DNA from: Planctomycetia bacterium
GTDB taxonomy: Bacteria > Planctomycetota > UBA1135 > GCA-002686595
Assembly: GCA_005778045.1 (NCBI GenBank)
Contig: SXKQ01000046.1
Span: 1 to 33,276 of the forward strand
DNA length: 33,276 bases
Direction: 5' to 3'
Part shown: one piece after another, positions 23,060 through 31,140 of the stretch
How the letters are laid out: each line of letters begins with the position of its first letter
Position numbering within the stretch: position 1 is the first letter of the stretch
Made by a program: the position numbers and the translations under genes
The notes under the pieces: generated by a model
Told to the model about the DNA's origin: nothing
What the model saw: the letters and a program-made list of their open reading frames with translations, nothing else
The model's database searches: none

Positions 23060-24589
23060 TCAGTCGATCTTCACTTCGGGCACCTGCAGGGCGACCTTGT
23101 CGCGCTTGTCGCGCTCGAAGGCGTAGCTCCACTCCGAGGAGCGCACGCGCGCCTGGTAAGTCTTGCGGCGACTGCGCACCTCGAACCAGTCGGAGATGAG
23201 CACCGGATTGCGGACCATCGCGACGAGGCGCTCCAACTTGCGGAGCAGGCGGTTCTTCAGGCTGCGCGTGGTGCGCGCGTGGATCTTGAGCAGCTGCTCG
23301 CGGTCATCCTGCAACTCCTTGTACGTGAACACCGGATGCTTGAAGGACTCCGTGCCGTGCCAGTAGTGGAAGTCGACCTCGGCCATGTCCTTCAGGAGCA
23401 CCGGCTTGAGCTGCTCGTAGATCTCGGTGCCCGGAATGGGCTGCAAGAGCGATAGGTGGATCTGGTCGGGGCGCGTCCGCTGCACGATCCACTCGGTCAT
23501 GCGGTGGTCCTTGGCCTGCTCCTGCGGGAAGCCGTACATCAGGAAGTACTTGAAGGTCATCCCGACCTCGCGGTTCAGCCGAGCTGCCGCAAGGATCTTC
23601 TCGGTCGTCAGGCCTTTCTTGACCGACACGAGCACGTCCGGCGAGCCAGATTCGAGCCCGTAGTAGATCTTCACGCAGCCCGCCTTCTTCATCCAGCGCA
23701 GCAACTCGAAGTCCATCGTGTCGAGGCGCGACTCGCAGGACCACTCGAAGAACAGCCCGCGACGGATGATCTCCTGGCAGATGGCGATGACGCGCTTCTT
23801 CTGGATGGTGAAGAGGTCATCGAAGAACATGAACTGCGGCGGGTTGTACGTCTTGAGCAGTTGCTCGACCAGGTCGACCACCTTGGTCGGGCTCATCGAG
23901 CGGTACTGCCGCGGCGTCATCTCCGCGTCGCAGAAGGTGCATGCATACGGGCACCCGCGCGACGTGATCATGTTCACGGACGGGTTGATCATCAGCCGAA
24001 GGAACTTCGGCATGTCGTAGAGGTGGTAGGCCGGGTAAGGCACCTCATCCATCTTCTTGATGAGCGGTCGACGCGGGTTCTTGACCAACTGCCCGTCGTC
24101 GCCCTTGTAGGTAATCCCGAGGATGTCCGGCCACTTCGAGCGGTCCTGCCAGAGCTCGAGGATCTCGGGCAGCGTCAGGTCGCCCTCGCCCTGCACGCAG
24201 ATGTCCGCGGCGCCGGCGTCGAGGAAGAACTCGGGGTTGGTCGTCGGGTGGGGACCGCCCATGATCACGAAGCGGCCGACTTCGGTCTTGGCGATCAGGC
24301 CCAGCTCGCGAGCGCGACGGGCGTTGGGCGTGAGCGTCGAGATGCCGACCACGTCAGCCCACTCCATGGCCGAGCGCAGGGTGTCCATGTCCTCGATCGA
24401 GTCGTCGAAGATCTTCACCTCGTAGCCGCGCTCGAGCAGACCGGCTGCGAGGATCGCGATGCCCAAGGGCGGAATGATCTCGTCGCGGGCTCCGTTGCCC
24501 GTGGCGACACCCTCCTGTGCGAACAGGGCGGCGGCCTTCTCGCGAAGGACCTGACTCTTGGCGTAGATCAGGACAACTTTGGGCTGCAT
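23060..24589 (-). CDS. B12-binding-domain radical SAM protein
   Basis: A 509-residue protein. Residues 1-150 form a cobalamin-binding-type Rossmann domain (PPLGIAILAAGLLERGYEVKIFDDS, VGISTLTPN, IMGGPHPT) without the DxHxxG histidine, as in many BchE/P-methylase-like enzymes. The radical SAM cluster motif is C213, C217, C220 in RGCPYACTFCD, followed by FMFFDDLFTI, the ESRLDTMD segment, YYGLESGSP and MYGFPQE. The C-terminal 100 residues are helical and basic. These enzymes make methyl, cyclisation or other radical changes on lipids, pigments or peptides; the substrate here is unknown. No Shine-Dalgarno precedes the ATG at 24589. The B12 importer 5 kb away may serve such enzymes. Confidence 0.85.
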   Translation of the reverse strand: MQPKVVLIYAKSQVLREKAAALFAQEGVATGNGARDEIIPPLGIAILAAGLLERGYEVKIFDDSIEDMDTLRSAMEWADVVGISTLTPNARRARELGLIAKTEVGRFVIMGGPHPTTNPEFFLDAGAADICVQGEGDLTLPEILELWQDRSKWPDILGITYKGDDGQLVKNPRRPLIKKMDEVPYPAYHLYDMPKFLRLMINPSVNMITSRGCPYACTFCDAEMTPRQYRSMSPTKVVDLVEQLLKTYNPPQFMFFDDLFTIQKKRVIAICQEIIRRGLFFEWSCESRLDTMDFELLRWMKKAGCVKIYYGLESGSPDVLVSVKKGLTTEKILAAARLNREVGMTFKYFLMYGFPQEQAKDHRMTEWIVQRTRPDQIHLSLLQPIPGTEIYEQLKPVLLKDMAEVDFHYWHGTESFKHPVFTYKELQDDREQLLKIHARTTRSLKNRLLRKLERLVAMVRNPVLISDWFEVRSRRKTYQARVRSSEWSYAFERDKRDKVALQVPEVKID

Positions 24590-24825
24590 AGATGGGGCGC
24601 CTTCAGCGCGGAGCGGGGCGATGAGTGAGATCGGGAGTAGCCGGGGTCGGGGCGCGAGCGGTCTGTGCCCCCTCTGAGAGTACCCCCGTCGGGACGCAAT
24701 GGGGGCTGTCTGGAGCCAAGCGGCGGAAAATGCAGGTCAAAGGCTACCGCGAACGTGAGATTCGGCAAGGCGTGCCGCCTGCGGGGGCTTTTCTGAGGCC
24801 ATTTGGACCCTAGACTGCCACGCCC
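24590..24825. other. Divergent intergenic region with structured elements
   Basis: This 236-bp stretch separates the divergent radical SAM and xseB genes. It holds a minus-strand TACTCT box (24682-24677) that could be the -10 of the radical SAM gene, leaving an 87-nt leader. A G/C-run inverted repeat (GCCCCC with GGGGGC, around 24667-24706) overlaps it. On the plus strand a small hairpin (24765-24782) is followed by TTTT at 24789-24792, resembling a weak terminator although no plus-strand gene ends here. No open frame here looks real. Confidence 0.3.
24811..24816 (+). promoter_or_regulatory. Probable -10 box (TAGACT), xseB operon
   Basis: TAGACT preceded by CC, ending 9 nt before the xseB ATG at 24826, exactly as at panB. 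A transcript start 1-3 nt before the ATG is predicted. Confidence 0.4.
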
Positions 24826-25083
24826 ATGGCCCAAAAGATCACCAAGTCGGAGGCTGCGGCGCCGGAGCCGTCCTTCGACCAGCGGATCGAGCGCCTCGAG
24901 GCCATCGTGGCCGCGCTCGAGCAGGGCAAGGTCGGGCTCGAAGAAGCCATCGCGAGCTATCAGGAAGGCACCGAGCTGGTGCGCCGCTGTCGCGAGTTGC
25001 TCGACTCCTACCAGCGCCGGGTCGAGGAGCTCACCGAGGCGGGCTCGAAGCCCTACGCCGGCGACCCGGACGCCAAGGGCTAG
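24826..25083 (+). CDS. xseB: Exodeoxyribonuclease VII small subunit
   Basis: An 85-residue protein, normal for XseB. The family core is clear: FDQRIERLEAIVAALEQGKVGLEEAIASYQEGTELVRRCRELL. XseB coats the large subunit XseA to form the nuclease that degrades single-stranded DNA into acid-soluble oligonucleotides. XseA is not in this window. It is followed by ispA after 5 nt, giving the common order xseB-ispA-dxs. The N-terminal 13 residues (AQKITKSEAAAPEP) are a disordered extension. Confidence 0.93.
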   Translation: MAQKITKSEAAAPEPSFDQRIERLEAIVAALEQGKVGLEEAIASYQEGTELVRRCRELLDSYQRRVEELTEAGSKPYAGDPDAKG

Positions 25084-25088
25084 GGGCG

Positions 25089-25976
25089 GTGCAGACCGTC
25101 TCGATCGAGGCTTGGCTCGCCGACACGCAAGGCTGGGTCGAGCGTGAACTCGAGCGCAGCCTGCGCGCGGAGCGCCCGAACGTCCCGCCGTTGCTTGCGG
25201 AAGCCATGGAGTATGCGGCGCTCGGAGGCGGCAAGCGCTTCCGGGCGGCGCTCGCGCGCCTCGTCGGGCGCTGGTGTGGCGCAGACGATGCCGCCTGTGC
25301 CGCACCCGCCGTCGCCGTCGAGCTCGTGCACGCCTACAGCCTCGTGCACGACGACCTGCCGTGCATGGACGACGATGATTGGCGCCGAGGGCGACCGAGC
25401 TGCCACAAGGCTTTCGGCGAGGCAAATGCGCTGCTCGCAGGCGACGCGCTGCTGACCAAGGCCTTCGAGGTGCTCGCGCGCACGCAGGCTTCGTGGTCGT
25501 CCGCGGCGGTGCTTGCGCTGGCACGCGCGGCAGGCGATGCGGGCATGGTGGGGGGGCAGGTGCTCGACCTCGGATTGAGCGGCGGGAGCGTCAACCTGCA
25601 GCAGGTCGAGCGCATGCACGCCCAGAAGACGGGCGCGCTGATCGCAGTGTCGGCCGAGCTCGGCGCCCTGTGCGCCGGGGCGACGGCGCAGCGCTGCGCG
25701 GAGGCGCGCGAGTGGGGCGCGACGCTCGGCCGGACTTTTCAGGCGCTCGACGACGTGCTCGATGTCACCGCCGACAAGCAGGCACTTGGCAAGACTCCGG
25801 GCAAGGACGCGGTGCAGGGCAAGCCCACGCTCGTGGCCGTGATCGGCCTTGAGGCGACGCGCCAGTACGCCGCGGTTCAGGCCGACCGCGCGCGGGCGCA
25901 GGGGCGGGCTTGGGGCGGCCCGTGGAGCGCCACCGGGCTCCAGATGGTCGATTTCCTGCTCCAGCGGCGCTCCTAG
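25089..25976 (+). CDS. ispA: Polyprenyl diphosphate synthase (farnesyl/geranylgeranyl diphosphate synthase)
   Basis: A 295-residue protein. It condenses isopentenyl diphosphate with allylic diphosphates to make C15 or C20 chains for quinones, undecaprenyl carriers and other isoprenoids. The first Asp-rich motif is DDLPCMDDDD (88-97), with the two-residue insertion typical of bacterial type II enzymes, preceded by GGGKRFRAAL. The second is LDDVLD in FQALDDVLDVT. QKTGALI precedes it. Start codon GTG at 25089 lies 5 nt after the xseB stop. Product length (C15 versus C20) cannot be fixed from sequence alone. Placing it before dxs ties precursor supply and chain elongation together. Confidence 0.88.
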   Translation: MQTVSIEAWLADTQGWVERELERSLRAERPNVPPLLAEAMEYAALGGGKRFRAALARLVGRWCGADDAACAAPAVAVELVHAYSLVHDDLPCMDDDDWRRGRPSCHKAFGEANALLAGDALLTKAFEVLARTQASWSSAAVLALARAAGDAGMVGGQVLDLGLSGGSVNLQQVERMHAQKTGALIAVSAELGALCAGATAQRCAEAREWGATLGRTFQALDDVLDVTADKQALGKTPGKDAVQGKPTLVAVIGLEATRQYAAVQADRARAQGRAWGGPWSATGLQMVDFLLQRRS

Positions 25977-26062
25977 GAGCGAGGGAGCCGATTCCGGGCG
26001 CCTCTGGCCGGTTGCAAAGCCGGCTCCGCGAGCCAAGGATAGGGTTTCCCAACGAGGCCCTG

Positions 26063-28051
26063 ATGCCTGAAATAAACGATTCCGCCACCCGTTCCGCCCA
26101 AGGCGGCCCGAAGCCTCTGCTCGACGGCATCGTCAGCCCGGCCGATCTCAAGCGCCTGCCGCTCGAGTCCCTGCCGCAAGTGTGTTCCGAGGTGCGCGAG
26201 TTCCTGCTGCAGTCCGTGCAACGCACCGGCGGGCACCTCGGCTCGAACCTCGGCGTGGTCGAACTCACCACCGCTCTGCACTACGTGTTCGACCTCGAGC
26301 GCGATCGCTGCGTGTGGGATGTCAGCCACCAGTGCTACCCGCACAAGATCTTCACGGGGCGCCGCGAGCGCTTCGAGAAGCTGCGCATGACCGACGGACT
26401 GTGCGGCTTCACGCACCCCGACGAGAGCGAGTACGACCTGTTCCACACGGGCCACGCGGGCACGAGCATCAGCCTCGCGCTCGGGCTTGCGCGCGGCACA
26501 GCCAGCGAGACGCCACAGCCGCATGCGATCGCCGTGATCGGCGACGCGAGTCTGGGCGCAGGCGTGGCGTTCGAGGCGCTCAACTACGCGGGCGCGAGCG
26601 GCCAGCGCGTGCTCGTGATCCTCAACGACAACGAGTGGTCGATCTCGAAGTCGGTCGGCTCGATGGCGCGTTACCTCTCGCGCATTCGTAGCGCGAAGGT
26701 CGTGCAGCGCGCGAACCAGGAGATCCACAAGCTGCTGGCGGCGATCCCGGTGATCGGCGAGAAGGTCGACCGCACGCTCGAGGACATGGCCGAGGTCATG
26801 CGCCACGCCATGGTGCCGGGGCACGTGTTCGAGGAGCTTGGCGTCACCTATGTCGGGCCCATCGACGGCCACGACGTGAAGTACCTCGTCGAGAACCTGC
26901 AGCGCGTACGCGAGCTCGAGGGCACAGTGCTGTTGCACGTGCTCACCGAGAAGGGCAAGGGGCACCCGAGCGCACCGACGCACCCCGAGCGCGTGCACGG
27001 CGTGAAGGGCACGGCGCCGGCGCCCAAGACCGCGGGCGCGGACTCCAGCAAGTTGCCGGGGCCGGCCGCTGCGCCGAAGCCCGCGGGGCCGGCGTACACG
27101 AAAGCCTTCGCCGACAGCCTGCTCAAGCTCGCCGAGCGCGACATGCGCGTGCATGCGCTCACGGCAGGCATGCCGTCGGGCACCGGTCTCGAGGCGTTCG
27201 CCGAGCGTCTACCGAGCCGCTTCCACGACACCGGCATCACCGAGCAGCATGCCGTCGCAATGGCGGCCGGCATGGCCAAGGCCGGCCTGCGCCCGTTCGC
27301 GGCGCTCTACGCGCCCTGCTTGCAGCGCGCCTACGATCAGGTGTTCCAAGAGGTCGCGCTCCAGAATCTGCCCGTCACGTTCTGCATGGACCGCGCCGGA
27401 CTTGTCGGTCAGGACGGGCCGACGCACAACGGCGTGTTCGACATCGCCTACCTGCGCACATTCCCCAACTTCTCGATCGCCGCTCCGCGCGACGCAACCG
27501 ACATGCGCCGCATGCTCGAATTCGCCCTCGCGTCCCCGGGGCCGGTCGCGATTCGCTACCCGCGCGACAACACCCCGGGCGCGGAGCGCATCCACGCCAA
27601 CGAGCGCACCGCCATGGTGCCGGGCAAGGCGGAGGTGCTGGTCGAGGCGTCGGCCAGCGAGCGCGCGGTCGCGCTCTGGGCCTTCGGCGCCCTCGTGAAT
27701 CAGGCGCTCGACGCGGCCGAGCGTCTGGGGCGGCGCGGCGTTGCGGTCACTGTGGTCGACGCGCGCTTCGCCAAGCCGCTCGATGAGGAACTCCTCGCGC
27801 AACACGCGCTCGCCTACCGCTACATCCTCACGGTCGAGGAACACCAGCGGGCCGGCGGCTTCGGCTCCGCAGTGCTCGAAAGCCTCTCGCGCCTGCCCGC
27901 GGCCCGCGCGCAGGTGCGCATGTGTGGCATACCCGATCGCTACATCGAGCACATGACCACGCGCGAGGAGCAGCTCGCGGCCTGCGGCCTCGATGCCGAA
28001 GGTCTCGAGCGAGCCGTGCTGAACCTCGTCACTCCGTCCCGGGTCAGCTGA
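26063..28051 (+). CDS. dxs: 1-deoxy-D-xylulose-5-phosphate synthase
   Basis: A 662-residue protein, slightly longer than usual. It condenses pyruvate and glyceraldehyde 3-phosphate to DXP, the first step of the MEP isoprenoid pathway, using thiamine diphosphate. Visible features: TGGHLGSNLGVVELT with the catalytic histidine, WDVSHQCYPHK, the ThDP motif GDASLGAGVAFEALN ending LNDNEWSIS (GDAS in place of the usual GDGA), GPIDGHD, TEKGKG, GITEQHAV with the cofactor glutamate, DRAGLVGQDGPTH and IRYPRDN. An Ala/Pro-rich linker of about 40 residues joins the first and second domains. The ATG at 26063 follows ispA by 86 nt; TAGGGT at 26040 could be an internal promoter. nadK follows after 3 nt. Confidence 0.95.
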   Translation: MPEINDSATRSAQGGPKPLLDGIVSPADLKRLPLESLPQVCSEVREFLLQSVQRTGGHLGSNLGVVELTTALHYVFDLERDRCVWDVSHQCYPHKIFTGRRERFEKLRMTDGLCGFTHPDESEYDLFHTGHAGTSISLALGLARGTASETPQPHAIAVIGDASLGAGVAFEALNYAGASGQRVLVILNDNEWSISKSVGSMARYLSRIRSAKVVQRANQEIHKLLAAIPVIGEKVDRTLEDMAEVMRHAMVPGHVFEELGVTYVGPIDGHDVKYLVENLQRVRELEGTVLLHVLTEKGKGHPSAPTHPERVHGVKGTAPAPKTAGADSSKLPGPAAAPKPAGPAYTKAFADSLLKLAERDMRVHALTAGMPSGTGLEAFAERLPSRFHDTGITEQHAVAMAAGMAKAGLRPFAALYAPCLQRAYDQVFQEVALQNLPVTFCMDRAGLVGQDGPTHNGVFDIAYLRTFPNFSIAAPRDATDMRRMLEFALASPGPVAIRYPRDNTPGAERIHANERTAMVPGKAEVLVEASASERAVALWAFGALVNQALDAAERLGRRGVAVTVVDARFAKPLDEELLAQHALAYRYILTVEEHQRAGGFGSAVLESLSRLPAARAQVRMCGIPDRYIEHMTTREEQLAACGLDAEGLERAVLNLVTPSRVS

Positions 28052-28054
28052 GCG

Positions 28055-28999
28055 ATGGATATGCGCCCCTCGTCCGCGTCCATGCCGCGCGGGACGCCGC
28101 CGGCGCAGGGCTCGGTGAAGCGTGTACTCGTCGCTTGCGACATGGACAAAGAAGGCGTCGGCGAGCTGATCGCGGAGCTCCTCCCGTGGCTGCGCTCGCG
28201 CGTCGCGCACGTCGACCTCGAGTCGGATGTCCGCGCGCTCGTCGCCCGTCGCACCACCCTCTCCATCGAGTCCTCGCTCGCCGACCTTCCAGACCTATTG
28301 ATCGTCCTCGGAGGCGATGGCGCGATCCTCGGCGCTGTGCGCGCGTTCGCAAGCGCTCCGGTTTCCACGATCGGCATCAACTTCGGTCGCGTCGGTTTCC
28401 TCGCGTCCACTCCCGTGAGCCACTGGCGCGAGGCGCTCGAGGGCATCCTCTCGGGCGAGGGCGTGCTCGAACCGCGCATGCGGCTCGTGGCTCGCCTCGG
28501 CGCTGCCGCGTCACGCCAAGACGGTCTCGAGGCGATTGCGCTCAACGAGGTACTCGTCGCCCGCGGCACGGCGCCCGGCATGCTCACCCTCGGCCTCTCG
28601 GTCGGCGGTGAGTGGGTGGCGGACTATCGCGCCGACGGCTTGATCCTCGCCACCCCCTCGGGCTCGACTGCCCACTCGCTTTCGGCCGGCGGCCCGATCC
28701 TGTTCCCGTCCATGCTCGGCATGGTGGTGACCCCGATCTGCCCGCAGGGCCTCTCCTACCGGCCGATCGTGCTGCATCCTGACAGCTCCGTCGAGGTGTT
28801 CGTGAAGGAGAGCTCCGGCGACACGAAGCTCGTGCTCGACGGGCAGGCGTTCCATCAGGTGCAGGTAGGGGAAGTGGTGCGCATCGAGCGCCATGCGCTG
28901 GCGTATCCGCTGCTCGCCTGGAGCCAGCTCGATCCGTACCGACGCCTGCGCGATCGTCTCGGCTGGAGCGAGACGCGCTACCGCTCGATCGAGGCCTGA
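28055..28999 (+). CDS. nadK: NAD kinase
   Basis: A 314-residue protein. It phosphorylates NAD to NADP in the cytoplasm. Motifs: VLGGDGAIL (GGDG with the catalytic Asp), GINFGRVGFLA, ALNEVLVARG and YRADGLILATPSGSTAHSLSAGGPI, the NAD-binding signature. The first 20 residues are variable; ATGs at 28055, 28061 and 28082 are all possible starts, and I take the first, which lies 3 nt after the dxs stop. Its place behind dxs is sensible since the MEP pathway and asd consume NADPH. The end is 10 nt from the stop of the convergent LolD-type gene. Confidence 0.93.
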   Translation: MDMRPSSASMPRGTPPAQGSVKRVLVACDMDKEGVGELIAELLPWLRSRVAHVDLESDVRALVARRTTLSIESSLADLPDLLIVLGGDGAILGAVRAFASAPVSTIGINFGRVGFLASTPVSHWREALEGILSGEGVLEPRMRLVARLGAAASRQDGLEAIALNEVLVARGTAPGMLTLGLSVGGEWVADYRADGLILATPSGSTAHSLSAGGPILFPSMLGMVVTPICPQGLSYRPIVLHPDSSVEVFVKESSGDTKLVLDGQAFHQVQVGEVVRIERHALAYPLLAWSQLDPYRRLRDRLGWSETRYRSIEA

Positions 29000-29009
29000 G
29001 CCGCTGCTG

Positions 29010-29732
29010 CTAGCCGCGGCCGGGTAGTGCGCCGACGATGCGGCCGGCCTCGAGCTGCAGCACTCGGCCACAGCGTTCCGCCAGCCGCTCGTCGTGCGTC
29101 ACGAGCAACAAGGAGAGGTTGCGCTCTTCTTGGGCGCGGAACAGCAGGTCGAGCACGATCTCGCCCGTGTCGCGGTCGAGGTTGCCGGTCGGCTCGTCCG
29201 CGATCAGAAGCGGCGGATCGAGGAACAGAGCACGCGCGAGAGCGACGCGCTGACGCTCGCCCCCGGAGAGTTGCGCCGGACGGTGTTGCAGCCGGTGCGC
29301 GAGCCCGAAGTGCGAGAGCAGGTCGAGCGCCTTCGCGACGTGCAGGCGACGGTCATTGCGGAAGTCTCCACGCGACTGCGCGATCATCGCCGGCAGCATC
29401 ACATTCTCGACGGCGTCGAGTTCCGGCAGCAGGTGATAGAACTGGAATACGAAGCCGATGTGGCGGTTGCGCAGCAGGGCGCGCTCCTGAGTGGAGAGCG
29501 ACCACGCATCGCGTCCATCGAGATCGACGAGGCCATGGGTCGGGCGCTCGAGCAGGCCGAGCACGTGCAGAAAGGTCGACTTGCCTGCGCCCGAATGGCC
29601 CATCAGCGCGAGCCGCTCGCCCGCGCGCAGGGCGAGGTCGATGCCGTGCAGGATCTCGAGCTCGCTGTCGCCGGAGCGGAAGTGCTTCACGATCCCGCGG
29701 GCCGAGAGGACGATGTCGCCGCGCTCACTCAT
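29010..29732 (-). CDS. lolD: LolD-type ABC transporter ATP-binding protein
   Basis: A 240-residue ABC ATPase of the MacB/LolD type. Walker A GHSGAGKST (45-53), Q-loop in FVFQFYHLLPELDAVENV, signature LSGGERQR (155-162), Walker B LLIADEP (175-181), GNLDRDTG and the switch histidine in LLVTHDERLA. FQFYHLLPELDAVENV is the phrase seen in LolD, which drives release of lipoproteins from the inner membrane. The start at 29732 (MSERGD) overlaps the end of the permease gene by 8 nt; an upstream in-frame ATG at 29813 is rejected as it lies inside the permease. Lipoproteins in this window (amidohydrolase, btuF, cytochrome c) could be clients. Confidence 0.85.
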   Translation of the reverse strand: MSERGDIVLSARGIVKHFRSGDSELEILHGIDLALRAGERLALMGHSGAGKSTFLHVLGLLERPTHGLVDLDGRDAWSLSTQERALLRNRHIGFVFQFYHLLPELDAVENVMLPAMIAQSRGDFRNDRRLHVAKALDLLSHFGLAHRLQHRPAQLSGGERQRVALARALFLDPPLLIADEPTGNLDRDTGEIVLDLLFRAQEERNLSLLLVTHDERLAERCGRVLQLEAGRIVGALPGRG

Positions 29733-31128
29733 TGCGAAGCGCCTCCACCGGATCGAGGCTCGCGGCGCGCCACGCCGGAATCGCGGCGAACACCAGCGTG
29801 CAGACGAACGCACCGACCACGATCGCCGCGACCGCCATGGGCGTCACAACCGAGGGGATCGAGTCGAACAGGTACACGTCACGGTTGAAGATCTCCACCC
29901 CGAAGGTGTCACTGAGCCAGCGTTCGAAGGGGTCGATCTTGATCGCCATCCAGATGCCCACGATCGCGCCCGTGAACGCGCCGATCAGCGCGTCCCAGAA
30001 GCCGATCAGCAGGACCAGCACGAGCACGCCGCGCGGGGTCGCGCCGAGCGCCGTGAGGATGCCGATGTCACGGCGCTTCTCGGTCACCATCATCGACAAG
30101 ATGGCAAAGATCGTGAAGCCCGCGACGACGAGGATCAGTGACAGCATGATCCCCATGAGCACGCGCTCGTTCTCGATCGCGCCGAGCAGCGCGCCGCGGA
30201 ACTCCTCCCACGTGCGGATCGAGCACGTCTCGTCGATCAGGCCCACCTGAAAGAGCTGGGCTCCGAGGCCCGCACGGGCACTCTCCGCATCGCGCGCATA
30301 GTCCTTGAGCTTGACCAGCACCTCGGAGTAGAGGATCGCGTCCTCCGGCACCGGGTCATCCTCGCTCACGCCCGCAAGGAAGCGCGCCATCTGTCCGCGG
30401 TCGATATACACGCGCTCGAGGTCGATCTCGTTCTCGCCGGAGCGGAAGCAGCCCGCGACCACGAACTCGCGCTTCTTGGCGGACCAGCCCGTGTCGGAGT
30501 CCGGGTCCGGCACGGCGGTCATCAGCGTGATGAACGAGCCGCGGCGCAGGCCGTGGTACGTCATCACCTTCTCGCCGACGATCACGCTCGCGCGCGGACG
30601 ACCGACGCTCGCGTTGTATTCCGGCGGCGCCGCGAATGGATTCTGGAGGTTCGCCACGCGCAGCCGCGGGGCTTCCATGGTCCCATCCTCCGCGCGGCCC
30701 GCCTTGTCGAGGGAGGCACGGAACTCCGTGGCGTTGTCCTCGGTCGCGGGGTCGACGCCGGTGAGCTTGATGCCCGCGATCTCGCTGGACTGGCTGTCGA
30801 CGAGGATGCGCAGGCTGCGCTCGTCCTGCCGAGTGAGGATGCACATCCAGCCCAAGTGCGCGCTCGCGCCCTCGACGCGCTTGTCCTTGCGCAGGACCTC
30901 GAGCACGGGCGCGGGGTCGCGCGGCCGCCGCGACTCGCTGTAGGGCGGCATCGTGATGATGAGATCCGACAGGCTGCCGCGAGCGGAGCGCCGGGTCTCC
31001 TCGAGGAAGCCCGTCATGATCGAGAGGATCAGGATCAGCGCGCCGACGGCGAGGAAGATCCCGAACACGCCGATCAGATTTGTGCGGCGGCTGCGCAGGA
31101 AGCGCCAGGAGAGGAAGATGCGATACAA
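29725..31128 (-). CDS. LolC/LolE-family ABC transporter permease
   Basis: A 467-residue protein with the FtsX/LolCE layout: one N-terminal span (LIGVFGIFLAVGALILILSIMTGF), a large outer domain of about 270 residues, then three C-terminal spans with the cytoplasmic coupling segment MMVTEKRRDIGILTALGATPRGV. The opening FLSWRFLRSRR is typical of LolC/E. The start codon appears to be TTG at 31128 (MYRIFLSW) with an AAAAGG Shine-Dalgarno, 12 nt after the lysS stop. There is only one permease gene, so it may act as a homodimer (LolF-like). It lies between lysS and the ATPase gene, which it overlaps. Confidence 0.85.
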   Translation of the reverse strand: MYRIFLSWRFLRSRRTNLIGVFGIFLAVGALILILSIMTGFLEETRRSARGSLSDLIITMPPYSESRRPRDPAPVLEVLRKDKRVEGASAHLGWMCILTRQDERSLRILVDSQSSEIAGIKLTGVDPATEDNATEFRASLDKAGRAEDGTMEAPRLRVANLQNPFAAPPEYNASVGRPRASVIVGEKVMTYHGLRRGSFITLMTAVPDPDSDTGWSAKKREFVVAGCFRSGENEIDLERVYIDRGQMARFLAGVSEDDPVPEDAILYSEVLVKLKDYARDAESARAGLGAQLFQVGLIDETCSIRTWEEFRGALLGAIENERVLMGIMLSLILVVAGFTIFAILSMMVTEKRRDIGILTALGATPRGVLVLVLLIGFWDALIGAFTGAIVGIWMAIKIDPFERWLSDTFGVEIFNRDVYLFDSIPSVVTPMAVAAIVVGAFVCTLVFAAIPAWRAASLDPVEALRNE

Positions 31129-31140
31129 GCGGCGAGCCTT

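Noticed and set aside
24625..24813. 62-codon open frame upstream of xseB
   Set aside because: No Shine-Dalgarno, no recognisable motif, and it crosses the intergenic hairpins.
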